DNA of 24,785 nucleotides from Propionibacteriaceae bacterium (GCA_905372155.1 CAJPNZ010000039.1:1-24785), one strand, 5' to 3'. Numbered from the stretch's first letter, positions 1-6,956 are shown. Numbers and translations are program-made. Notes: generated from the letters alone by a model not told the origin.

Positions 1-300
1 GAGCGGGGGATCACCCGGGGAAACGGACACGGAGGACACCGTCGCGCGGGGTGCCGAGGGGACCGGTCCGCCTGCGCTCCTCTTTGACCGCAACATCCCG
101 GGGCCGTGTGCCGATCAACCCGACTCCGGCTGCGGTGGTTCTTGTTGTCTGCGGTTGAGCCATGTCCGAACTCCAGGGATCTCGGCCCGGCACGTTGGTG
201 CGAGGGTCGGGAAACATCGTCGTTCCTGGTCCAACCGTAGGTCATCTTGGTCCCGGAGTAAAGGATGTTTTCACTATTTGGTACATAAATCTTGCGGCGG
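1..300. other. left-edge stretch with no gene recognised
   Basis: This stretch precedes the first gene. The short open frames in it (for example a 68-codon minus-strand frame at 11-217) have arginine- and proline-rich translations with no recognisable family and no convincing ribosome binding site, so I treat them as chance frames. Base composition becomes more AT-rich after about 255, approaching the promoter at 305-333. A GTACAT hexamer at 281-286 is the first of three copies upstream of the operon. Confidence 0.5.
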
Positions 301-304
301 GATC

Positions 305-333
305 TGTACATGGAATCGGGCTAGGAGTATCCT
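305..333 (+). promoter_or_regulatory. predicted sigma-70 promoter of the catabolic operon
   Basis: A -35-like TGTACA (305-310) is followed by a 17-base spacer and a -10-like TATCCT (328-333), which fits the actinobacterial TANNNT pattern. Transcription would start near 340, leaving a leader of about 70 bases before the GTG at 412. The -35 hexamer is imperfect against TTGACA, but spacing and position are good. This is inferred from sequence only. Confidence 0.5.
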
Positions 334-336
334 CTG

Positions 337-352
337 TGTACCGACCAGTACA
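337..352. promoter_or_regulatory. candidate operator: inverted repeat over the predicted transcription start
   Basis: TGTAC (337-341), six bases, GTACA (348-352) form a perfect inverted repeat, TGTACCGACCAGTACA. It starts four bases after the predicted -10 hexamer and so covers the expected start site, where a repressor would block initiation. The obvious candidate ligand-responsive repressor is the TetR-family protein encoded as the last gene of the same operon (6300-6944). The pairing of site and regulator is inferred. Confidence 0.45.
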
Positions 353-357
353 TCCGT

Positions 358-395
358 TGTGGCCAACGTCGGCCCCGGTGGGCCACAGCGGCCAC
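358..395 (+). other. leader stem with alternative pairing partners
   Basis: TGTGGCC (358-364) can pair with GGCCACA (381-387) over a 16-base loop. Its GTGGCC core can alternatively pair with GGCCAC (390-395), next to the ribosome binding site of the first gene (AGAAAGG, about 397-403). It could be a translational control structure or just a by-product of GC-rich sequence. Confidence 0.2.
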
Positions 396-411
396 GTAGA
401 AAGGCGACACC

Positions 412-1881
412 GTGGTTCAAGAGAAAATCCGCAAGGAGATGACCCCGGAACAGGTTCAGGAACTTGACGACCTGTTCGCCAGGGCCCGCGTCGCACAGCG
501 CGTGATCGAGACCTACGACCAGGCCCGGGTGGACCGGCTCTGCCAGGCAGTGGCCTGGGCCATGGCCAACACGACCACCTTCCATCGGCTGGTGAAGATG
601 GGCATCGAGGAATCGGGCCTGGGGGACTACACGTCGCGGATGAACAAACGCATGAAGATCCGCGGTGTTCTCCGCGACGCCCTGCGCCAGCCCAGCGTCG
701 GCGTCATCGAGGAGGACCCGGGGCGAGGAATCGTCAAGTACGGGAAACCAGCGGGTCTCATCGGCTGCATCGTTCCCACGACCAACCCCGACCTGACTCC
801 GGCCGGCAACGCGATCTACGCCATCAAGGCCCGCGACGTCGTCATCTTCTCCCCGCACCCGCGGAGCAAGGACACCACCTTCGAGACCGTGCGCCTCATG
901 CGTGAGGCCCTGGAGGCGGAGGGCGCGCCCGCCGACATCCTCCAGTGCATCACCCGTCCGAGCCTGCTGGTGAGCCAGGAGCTCATGCGACGCTCCGATC
1001 TCGTGATCGCCACGGGTGGCCAGGCCCTGGTCCGCCAGGCCTACAGCTCGGGCAAACCCGCCTACGGGGTCGGGGCCGGCAACGCCACCGAGTTCCTCGA
1101 CGAGACCGCCGACATCAGGACCACGGCCACCAACTGCATGCTGTCGAAGACCTCCGACTTCGGCTCGGGCTGTTCCGCGGACGGCAACGTGCTGGTGCCG
1201 CGCGGCAGGTACGGCGACATGCTTGACGCCCTCGCGGAGGCCGGTGGTTACCGCGCATCGGAGGAGGAGCGGGCCAGGCTCGAATCGGTGATGTGGGACG
1301 CCGAGGGGCATCGCTTGGCGGACACCGTCGCCATCTCCCCGCAGAAGCTCGCCGAGGCAGCGGGCTTCACAATCCCGGACGAGGCGAAGTTCATCTTCGT
1401 AGAGGGCGACGGAATCGGTGAGGAACACAACTTCTGCAAGGAGAAGCTCACCACGCTGCTCGCGGTCCACGCCTACGACGGCACCTTCGAGGACGGCGTC
1501 GATCTCGCCCTCCAGCTCTACGAGGTCGGGGGCAAGGGCCACAGTTGCGGCATCGCCTCAACCGACGACGCCCACATCGACTACTTCGGCCGGATGATGC
1601 CGGTGTCCAGGATCATGGTCAACCAGCCCAACTCCCGGGCCAACGCGGGTGCATTCAACAACGGGATGCCGATGACCTCCTCCATGGGATGCGGCACCTG
1701 GGGCGGCAACATCATCAGCGAGAACGTTTCCCTCAAGCATTACATGAACACCACCTGGGTGTCGCGGAAGATCCCGGTCGACCGCCCCTCGGATGCGGAA
1801 CTCTTCGGCGATTTCTACGACCCCGCGATGGAACCCGACGGGGAGGCCAAACCCACCGACGCCGCGGTCACGGTGAGCTGA
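412..1881 (+). CDS. CoA-acylating aldehyde dehydrogenase
   Basis: This 489-residue protein belongs to the CoA-dependent aldehyde dehydrogenase family, relatives of the EutE/AdhE aldehyde domain and of SauS (sulfoacetaldehyde dehydrogenase, acylating). These enzymes oxidise an aldehyde to an acyl-CoA with NAD(P)+. Family landmarks are PTTNPDLTPAGNAI near residues 122-135, IFSPHPRS near 145-152, and SKTSDFGSGCSAD near 245-257, where Cys254 is the likely nucleophile. The start is a GTG with AGAAAGG a few bases upstream; the in-frame ATG ten codons later has a poorer context. It is the first gene of the operon, nine bases before the lyase gene. Substrate is not readable from sequence: sulfoacetaldehyde would be the default label, but no sulfonate gene is nearby. 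From context I infer a homocitrate-type semialdehyde giving an acyl-CoA for the neighbouring lyase. Confidence 0.85.
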   Translation: MVQEKIRKEMTPEQVQELDDLFARARVAQRVIETYDQARVDRLCQAVAWAMANTTTFHRLVKMGIEESGLGDYTSRMNKRMKIRGVLRDALRQPSVGVIEEDPGRGIVKYGKPAGLIGCIVPTTNPDLTPAGNAIYAIKARDVVIFSPHPRSKDTTFETVRLMREALEAEGAPADILQCITRPSLLVSQELMRRSDLVIATGGQALVRQAYSSGKPAYGVGAGNATEFLDETADIRTTATNCMLSKTSDFGSGCSADGNVLVPRGRYGDMLDALAEAGGYRASEEERARLESVMWDAEGHRLADTVAISPQKLAEAAGFTIPDEAKFIFVEGDGIGEEHNFCKEKLTTLLAVHAYDGTFEDGVDLALQLYEVGGKGHSCGIASTDDAHIDYFGRMMPVSRIMVNQPNSRANAGAFNNGMPMTSSMGCGTWGGNIISENVSLKHYMNTTWVSRKIPVDRPSDAELFGDFYDPAMEPDGEAKPTDAAVTVS

Positions 1882-1890
1882 GGCCCGGTC

Positions 1891-2760
1891 ATGACCGAGG
1901 AACGCAGCGCAGGAGAGCTGCTTGACGAGGCCCGGCGGTGGTGGACCACCTCCATCATCGACATCCACCCAGGCGAGATCGCTGTCCGGGGCTATCCCAT
2001 CGAACAACTCATCGGGAACGTCACGTTTCCCCAGATGATCTGGCTCATGCTCATGGGGGAACTCCCGACGGAACCGCAGGCGACCCTGCTGGAAGCCGCC
2101 CTCGTGGCGGGCGTCGACCACGGCCCGCAGGCTCCCTCCATCGCGATCTCGCGCATGGCGGCCACCTGCGGCCCCAGCCTGAACGGGGCGATGGCCTCGG
2201 CCATCAACGTCCTGGATGACATCCACGGTGGCCCGGGGGAGCAGTGCATGGAGATCTACTACGAGATCGATGCGCTCGCCGGAGCCGGTGGCGACCTCGA
2301 GTCGGCCACCGCCGAGGTGGTGGCCCGCCGCAAGTCCGAGGGGCTGAAGTACTTCCCGGGATTCGGGCACCGTTTCCATCCCCTCGATCCACGCGCCCCC
2401 AGGCTGTTGGGCATGGTTCGTGAGGCGGCCGTGGCCGGGGACGTGTCCGGCCGTTTCGCCACCATCGGCACTGCGCTGGAGGACACCCTCTCGAAGGGAA
2501 GGGAGCGCCGGATCCCCATGAACGTCGACGGCGCCACGGCCGTCATCCACTGCGAGCTCGGCCTGGCCCCCGAACTCGGGCGTGGGGTGTTCATCCTGTC
2601 CCGTTCCGTCGGGATCCTGGCCCACGCCTGGGAGCAGATGCAGCAGGGGGGACGGATCAAGGGGCCACAGGCCAAGTTCCTGAATTACACCTACGACGGC
2701 CCGCCACGCCGGGACCTCACCGTCACCCGGACCAATGAGCCCACCGAGGAGAGCCCATGA
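1891..2760 (+). CDS. short citrate-synthase-fold protein, citryl-CoA lyase-like
   Basis: The 289-residue protein is a short-form citrate synthase homologue, often annotated citryl-CoA lyase. It lacks roughly the first 80-100 residues of full-length citrate synthases. The catalytic triad appears intact: His112 in IHGGPGEQ (acetyl-CoA histidine), His160 in GFGHRFHPLDPRA (oxo-acid histidine) and Asp213 in NVDGATAVIH. An earlier family histidine is at His77 (VDHGPQAPS), and a CoA-site-like SRSVGILAHAWEQ lies near 237-249. It should therefore make or break a C-C bond between an acyl-CoA and a 2-oxo acid. It lies between the acylating dehydrogenase and the ThDP enzyme, and its stop overlaps the next start (ATGA). 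In context I infer the retro-Claisen direction on a 3-hydroxy-3-carboxyacyl-CoA such as homocitryl-CoA. A condensing role is the alternative. Confidence 0.8.
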   Translation: MTEERSAGELLDEARRWWTTSIIDIHPGEIAVRGYPIEQLIGNVTFPQMIWLMLMGELPTEPQATLLEAALVAGVDHGPQAPSIAISRMAATCGPSLNGAMASAINVLDDIHGGPGEQCMEIYYEIDALAGAGGDLESATAEVVARRKSEGLKYFPGFGHRFHPLDPRAPRLLGMVREAAVAGDVSGRFATIGTALEDTLSKGRERRIPMNVDGATAVIHCELGLAPELGRGVFILSRSVGILAHAWEQMQQGGRIKGPQAKFLNYTYDGPPRRDLTVTRTNEPTEESP

Positions 2761-4517
2761 CCGTCCTTGCCGCCCACGAGATCGTCCGTTACCTGGAAGG
2801 ACGGGGAGTCACTAAGGTGTTCGGCCTGTGTGGCCACACCGTCATCGCGATGCTGGAGGCTCTCTCCGGGAGCGAACGAGTCGAGTTCGTCAACGTCCGC
2901 CACGAACAGATCGCGTCCCACGCCGCCGACGGCTACGCCAGGGTGACCCACCGCGCCTCGGTGGTGCTGACCCACCTCGGGCCGGGCCTGACCAACGCCG
3001 CCACCGGGGTGGCCAACGCCGCCCTGGATTCCATACCTGTGGTCGTGATCGCAGGTGACGTACCCACTCACTACTTCGGCAAACACCCCCACCAGGAGGT
3101 GAACCATCACGCCGACGCCGACCAGTGGCAGATCTACCGGCCATTCGTGAAACGGGCGTTCCGGGTTGAGCGTGCCGAGCTTCTCCCCGAGATCCTGGAC
3201 CGGGCCTTCGTCATTGCGGAGTCGGGACGTCCCGGCCCCGTCCTCGTCGACGTCCCCATGGACCTCTTCAGCCTCCCGATCGAGGCCGCCCTGGTCGATC
3301 GCGCGCTGGCCAACCACATCGACTACGCCCCGCCCGCGCTCGACGTGGCCACCGCGGAGCGGATCGTCACCAGCCTGGCCGCCGCCGAACACCCGCTGGT
3401 CTACGCAGGGGGCGGGGTCCTGTCGGCCTGCGCCTCGGAGGAACTGACGACCCTGGTGGACCTGCTGGACCTGCCGGTGGCGCACAGCCTCATGGGCAAG
3501 GGAGCGGTCTCGGACGACAACCCGCACGTACTCGGCATGTCCGGGTTCTGGGGGATGCCGTTCACGAACCAGATGTGTCGTGGAGCCGACTGGATCCTGG
3601 GGCTCGGAACCCGCTTCGCGGAGGCTGACTCGTCCTCCTGGTACGAGGACTTCACCTTCAGGATGCCGCCCACGAAACTCATCCAGATCGACATTGATCC
3701 CGAACAGATCGGGCGCAACTACCCGGTCGAGATCGGGGCGGTGGCGGACCTGAAATCCGCCCTCACAACGCTCCTCGAGGCCGCCCGGAGGTTGTATCCC
3801 CGAGGAGTTGTGCGGGATGGCGTGACCGGGACCATCCTGGCCGAGCGCGCCGCCCGCAAGGAGGCACTGGTGGCGAACCAGACCTCCGGGGAGTTCCCCA
3901 TGAACCCGGCCCGGATCCTGAAGGACCTCCACGACCACATTCCGGCGGACTCCTTCGTGGTCACCGACGTGGGCTGGAACAAGAACGGCCTCGCGCAGCA
4001 GTACGACATCTCGGTGCCCGGAACGTTCATAACCCCCAGCGGTTTCGCGACCATGGGATTTGGTTCCCCTGCGGCCCTGGGGGTGCAGCTGGCCGCTCCC
4101 GGCCGCCGGGTCATCGCCCTCGTCGGCGACGGAGGTTTCGGCCAGAACCCGGCGGTGCTGGCCACCGCCCGCCGCGAGCGGATCCCGGTGGTGTGGGTTG
4201 TGATGAACAACAACGCCTACGGGACCATCGCCGGCCTCGAGAAGGCCAACTACGGCACGACGTTCGGCACCGTATTCGAGTCCGAGGACGACGACATGTG
4301 GCTGGACTACTCCGCCATCGCGGCTGCGTACGGGATCCGGGCCAGGAAGGTCACCTCGCCCGAGGATTTCGGGGTTGCCCTCGACGAGGCCCTGGCCTCG
4401 GGGGAGCCCTACCTGATCGACGTTCCCATGCGGAACATCCCCACCCCGACGGGCGGTCACTGGAACATCCTCGACATCTACAGCCCGGATGGCGTCAAGG
4501 GCCACGTGAGTACCTGA
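2757..4517 (+). CDS. ThDP-dependent enzyme of the acetolactate synthase superfamily, possible cyclic 1,2-dione hydrolase
   Basis: This 586-residue protein has the three-domain layout of ThDP decarboxylases, ligases and hydrolases: a pyrimidine domain (about 1-170), a central domain (about 190-345) and a pyrophosphate domain (about 380-560). Glu50 in VRHEQIASHAADGYAR is the cofactor-activating glutamate. GDGG (458-461) to MNNNAYG (483-489) is the Mg-ThDP motif. Where many acetolactate synthases have a PGG turn, this protein reads GLCGHTVIAM with His27. His73 replaces the usual serine/glycine context of LTHLGPGLTN. IolD also has a glycine-histidine motif near this point, and from memory the 589-residue cyclohexane-1,2-dione hydrolase uses active-site histidines near positions 28 and 76. 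No small acetolactate synthase subunit gene is nearby. Ring-opening hydrolase is my context-based preference; a 2-oxo acid decarboxylase or carboligase remains possible. Confidence 0.8.
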   Translation: MTVLAAHEIVRYLEGRGVTKVFGLCGHTVIAMLEALSGSERVEFVNVRHEQIASHAADGYARVTHRASVVLTHLGPGLTNAATGVANAALDSIPVVVIAGDVPTHYFGKHPHQEVNHHADADQWQIYRPFVKRAFRVERAELLPEILDRAFVIAESGRPGPVLVDVPMDLFSLPIEAALVDRALANHIDYAPPALDVATAERIVTSLAAAEHPLVYAGGGVLSACASEELTTLVDLLDLPVAHSLMGKGAVSDDNPHVLGMSGFWGMPFTNQMCRGADWILGLGTRFAEADSSSWYEDFTFRMPPTKLIQIDIDPEQIGRNYPVEIGAVADLKSALTTLLEAARRLYPRGVVRDGVTGTILAERAARKEALVANQTSGEFPMNPARILKDLHDHIPADSFVVTDVGWNKNGLAQQYDISVPGTFITPSGFATMGFGSPAALGVQLAAPGRRVIALVGDGGFGQNPAVLATARRERIPVVWVVMNNNAYGTIAGLEKANYGTTFGTVFESEDDDMWLDYSAIAAAYGIRARKVTSPEDFGVALDEALASGEPYLIDVPMRNIPTPTGGHWNILDIYSPDGVKGHVST

Positions 4518-4541
4518 GGATCCGATCGAGAAGGAGAGGAC

Positions 4542-5351
4542 ATGTCACATCACTACTCACTCGCCTATCTCACGGTGGGCGATCTCGAACCCTCGGCCCA
4601 GGTTTACGTCGCCGCCGCGGCGGGATACGAGTACGTGGGCCTGAGACCGATCCCGATGGGCCTGCCGAGCGAACCTCGCCTCGACCTGCCGCACGACCGG
4701 GACCTCCTGGAGGCGTGCCGCGTCGCGCTGGCCGAAACGGGGGTCAGGGTCTGGGACATCGAACTCGCCCGGGTGATGGCCGGTATCGACTACGACAGCT
4801 ACCTGCCTGCCCTCGAAGTGGGGGCGGAGCTCGGGGCGACCACGCTGCTGGCGAGCGTCTGGACCGAGGACCTGGGGGAGCAGGTGGACGGCCTGGGTCG
4901 TGTCGCCGAACTGGCCGGCCGGTTCGGCCTCAGAGTGGTAGCCGAGTTCGTGGCCCTTTCCGCAATCCAGACCCCTGAACAGATGTCCCGGCTGGTCAGG
5001 GAGGTTGGGGCGCCGAATCTGGGCATCCTGATCGATGTCTACCACTGGATGCGCGCTGGGGCCTCGTTGGTGGACATCGCGGCCCTACCCCCGCAGTGGT
5101 TGCCCATGCTGCACCTGTGCGACTGCTCAAGCGAGACCCCGCCCGACTCGGAGGCGCTCCGGGTGGAGGTTCGCGAACGTCGACTCTATGTCGGTGAGGG
5201 CGATGCCCCGATCCCTGCCCTGGTGGCCGCGCTTCCGGCCGATGCGGTCCTGGCCATCGAGCAGCCCAACCTGGCGCGACTGCGCACCCTCGGGGACACG
5301 GAGTACGCCACCCGGTGTCTGGCGGCCGCCAGGGCCACCATCCCAGCCTGA
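4542..5351 (+). CDS. TIM-barrel sugar isomerase/epimerase family protein, IolE-like or dehydroshikimate dehydratase-like
   Basis: This 269-residue protein is a xylose-isomerase-like (AP endonuclease 2) TIM barrel. Likely divalent metal ligands are Glu135 (VVAEFV), Asp165 with His168 (LIDVYH), His191 (MLHLCD) and Glu240 (AIEQPN); RLYVGEGDAPI near 214-224 is the usual GEG loop. The family includes the inosose dehydratase IolE, hydroxypyruvate isomerase and 3-dehydroshikimate dehydratase. Its neighbours are a quinate/shikimate dehydrogenase and a ThDP enzyme, so dehydration of a cyclic ketone is the likely chemistry. Two products are possible: a 1,2-dione from 3-dehydroquinate, or protocatechuate from 3-dehydroshikimate. 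No protocatechuate-cleaving gene is in view. A strong ribosome binding site (AAGGAGAGG) sits just before the ATG. Confidence 0.75.
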   Translation: MSHHYSLAYLTVGDLEPSAQVYVAAAAGYEYVGLRPIPMGLPSEPRLDLPHDRDLLEACRVALAETGVRVWDIELARVMAGIDYDSYLPALEVGAELGATTLLASVWTEDLGEQVDGLGRVAELAGRFGLRVVAEFVALSAIQTPEQMSRLVREVGAPNLGILIDVYHWMRAGASLVDIAALPPQWLPMLHLCDCSSETPPDSEALRVEVRERRLYVGEGDAPIPALVAALPADAVLAIEQPNLARLRTLGDTEYATRCLAAARATIPA

Positions 5352-5365
5352 CGGCCCTGCCGTCA
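5349..5365 (+). other. intra-operon hairpin at the end of the TIM-barrel gene
   Basis: TGACGGC (5349-5355), loop CCT, GCCGTCA (5359-5365) is a perfect 7-bp stem whose left arm includes the stop codon of the TIM-barrel gene. No U-tract follows, and the next gene has its own good ribosome binding site, so an mRNA processing or stabilising role, or weak termination, is more likely than a full terminator. Confidence 0.4.
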
Positions 5366-5412
5366 CGGCGCATCATCCAAAACCCAAACCCGATCTTCAA
5401 GGAAGAAGAACC

Positions 5413-6300
5413 ATGTACGACGGAATCAAACCCGTCTCCCACATGCTCGGACTCGTGGGCGACAACATCACGGCCTCATTCACCCCTCCCATTCACGAGA
5501 TGATCGGACGCGCCATGGGAATGAGCGTGACGTACCGGCCGATCGATCTGGCCGTTCAGGACATCGGTCCCGACGATCTCGCCGACATCCTCGCCTGGGC
5601 GCGACGGTTCGGTTTCAGCGGCCTGAACATCACCGCCCCCTGCAAGCAGCTTGTCATTCCGCTTCTCGATGACCTCTCTGAACGCGCCCGTTCCCTCCAA
5701 GCCGTCAACACCGTCGTGTTCCGGGATGGCAAGGCCATCGGGCACAACACCGACTGGTGCGGGTTCGCCTTCTCGTTCAGGCGGAACCTCCCCGGGGCCA
5801 AGGCCGACAACCTCGTCCTGATGGGGGCCGGTGGCGCGGGCTCGGCCGTGGCCTACGGCATGCTTGATGCGGGTGTGAACACGATCACCATCTTCGACAT
5901 CATCCCCGAACGGGAAACGTCCCTGGTGGAACGCATGACCGCCATTTACGGCCCGGGCCGCGCACTCGCGGGGGCGGGAGCTGATCTGGCCGTGACTATG
6001 GCAAACTCTGACGGTGTGATCAACGCCACCACACGCGGGATGACCGGACACGAGGCCGGATCCAGCGTCCCAGCCGAACTCCTGCGACCCGAGATGTGGG
6101 TCGCCGACTGCGTCTACCTCCCGGTGATGACCGAACTCCTCCAGACGGCGGAGAAGCTCGGTTGCCGGATCCTCCCGGGCACCGGGATGGCGGTTGAGCA
6201 GGCGGCCGAGGCGTTCCGGCTGTTCACCGGGGTCGAAGCTGATTCCAAGGCGGCATACGGCGCCCTGGATGCGCTGCTGGCCGCCACCTCCTCCAGGTGA
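5413..6300 (+). CDS. aroE: quinate/shikimate 5-dehydrogenase, NAD-type
   Basis: This 295-residue protein is of the AroE/YdiB/QsuD family, oxidising quinate or shikimate at the ring hydroxyl. Catalytic Lys78 (NITAPCKQ) and Asp114 (HNTDW) are present, as is the C-terminal GTGMAVEQAAEAF. The substrate loop SFTPPIH (22-28) has Thr24 where many biosynthetic AroE enzymes have a second serine. The Rossmann loop GAGGAG (138-143) is followed by TITIFDIIPE with Asp162 at the end of the second strand; biosynthetic AroE usually has an NRT-type NADP clamp there. The acidic residue favours NAD(H), hence a catabolic enzyme like the Corynebacterium quinate/shikimate dehydrogenase. I chose the ATG at 5413 because GGAAGAAG lies just upstream; the open frame extends far into the previous gene without a plausible start. 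The symbol denotes the family, not a biosynthetic role. Confidence 0.88.
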   Translation: MYDGIKPVSHMLGLVGDNITASFTPPIHEMIGRAMGMSVTYRPIDLAVQDIGPDDLADILAWARRFGFSGLNITAPCKQLVIPLLDDLSERARSLQAVNTVVFRDGKAIGHNTDWCGFAFSFRRNLPGAKADNLVLMGAGGAGSAVAYGMLDAGVNTITIFDIIPERETSLVERMTAIYGPGRALAGAGADLAVTMANSDGVINATTRGMTGHEAGSSVPAELLRPEMWVADCVYLPVMTELLQTAEKLGCRILPGTGMAVEQAAEAFRLFTGVEADSKAAYGALDALLAATSSR

Positions 6301-6944
6301 TGGCGGGGCGACAGCCTCAGCTCACGACCCGGGAGGCATCCCGGAACCTGGACCGGACCAGGGCGAACATTCTCGAGGTGGCAACCGATCATTTCGCCCG
6401 GAACGGATTTCACGGAGCTCGCGTCGACGAGATAGCCAACGAGACCGCGACCACGAAACGGATGGTCTACTACTGCTTTGGCAGCAAGGCCGGGTTGTTC
6501 TCCGCGTGTCTGCGCGCGGAGTACGCCCGGATCCGGGCCTATGAGCAGGATCTGAACCTGGGGGCCCTGGACCCGGTTACGGCGGTGGACACCTATGTCC
6601 GTGCCACCATCCGGTATCACGAGGTGCACCCGCAGCTCGCCTGCTTGGTGCGCACCGAGAACCTGCTCGACTCGGAGCACCTGGCCGGGAGTGAGCGCAC
6701 GCTCTCCCGGCCGATCATCGGCACGCTCGACGCCGTGCTCGCCCGCGGGCGAGCGGAGGGCGCGTTCCGCGAGGGGATCTCGGGGGTGGAACTCCACATC
6801 GCAGTGACCGCGTTGGGGAATTACAGGATCACCAATCAGAAGACCGTCAGGACGTTGTTCGACTTCGACATGCGCGCCCCGGAGCGGCTGGAGCACGACC
6901 TGGATCACTACTGTTCGATGATCCTGAACTGGCTGCGGGCCTGA
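6300..6944 (+). CDS. TetR/AcrR family transcriptional regulator
   Basis: This 214-residue protein begins with a TetR helix-turn-helix (about residues 20-65). ANILEVATDHFARNGF leads into the recognition region DEIANETATTKRMVYYCFGSKAGLF, a classical TetR signature. The C-terminal ligand domain is divergent, as usual. The ATG at 6300 overlaps the dehydrogenase stop (TGATG); a GTG one codon earlier is an equivalent alternative. As the last gene of the catabolic operon it is probably an autoregulated, ligand-responsive repressor. I infer that it binds the inverted repeat at 337-352 and senses quinate, shikimate or a dehydro-intermediate. Its end lies 12 bases from the end of convergent aroD, with no obvious terminator between. 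Confidence 0.88.
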   Translation: MAGRQPQLTTREASRNLDRTRANILEVATDHFARNGFHGARVDEIANETATTKRMVYYCFGSKAGLFSACLRAEYARIRAYEQDLNLGALDPVTAVDTYVRATIRYHEVHPQLACLVRTENLLDSEHLAGSERTLSRPIIGTLDAVLARGRAEGAFREGISGVELHIAVTALGNYRITNQKTVRTLFDFDMRAPERLEHDLDHYCSMILNWLRA

Positions 6945-6956
6945 GCGGTGCGCCTC

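Noticed and set aside
11..217. A 68-codon minus-strand frame at the left edge
   Set aside because: No family resemblance, no ribosome binding site and biased composition; probably chance.
412..4517. Sulfoacetaldehyde catabolism (SauS plus Xsc) as the role of the dehydrogenase and ThDP enzyme
   Set aside because: The ThDP protein's N-terminus does not look like Xsc, and there is no phosphotransacetylase, sulfonate transporter, sulfite exporter or sulfopyruvate gene nearby. The other operon genes point to cyclitol-type chemistry.
2757..4517. Acetolactate synthase of branched-chain amino acid synthesis, supported by ilvD in the same window
   Set aside because: ilvD is about 10 kb away in a separate unit, no small subunit or ilvC is adjacent, and the residues near 27 and 73 differ from acetolactate synthases.
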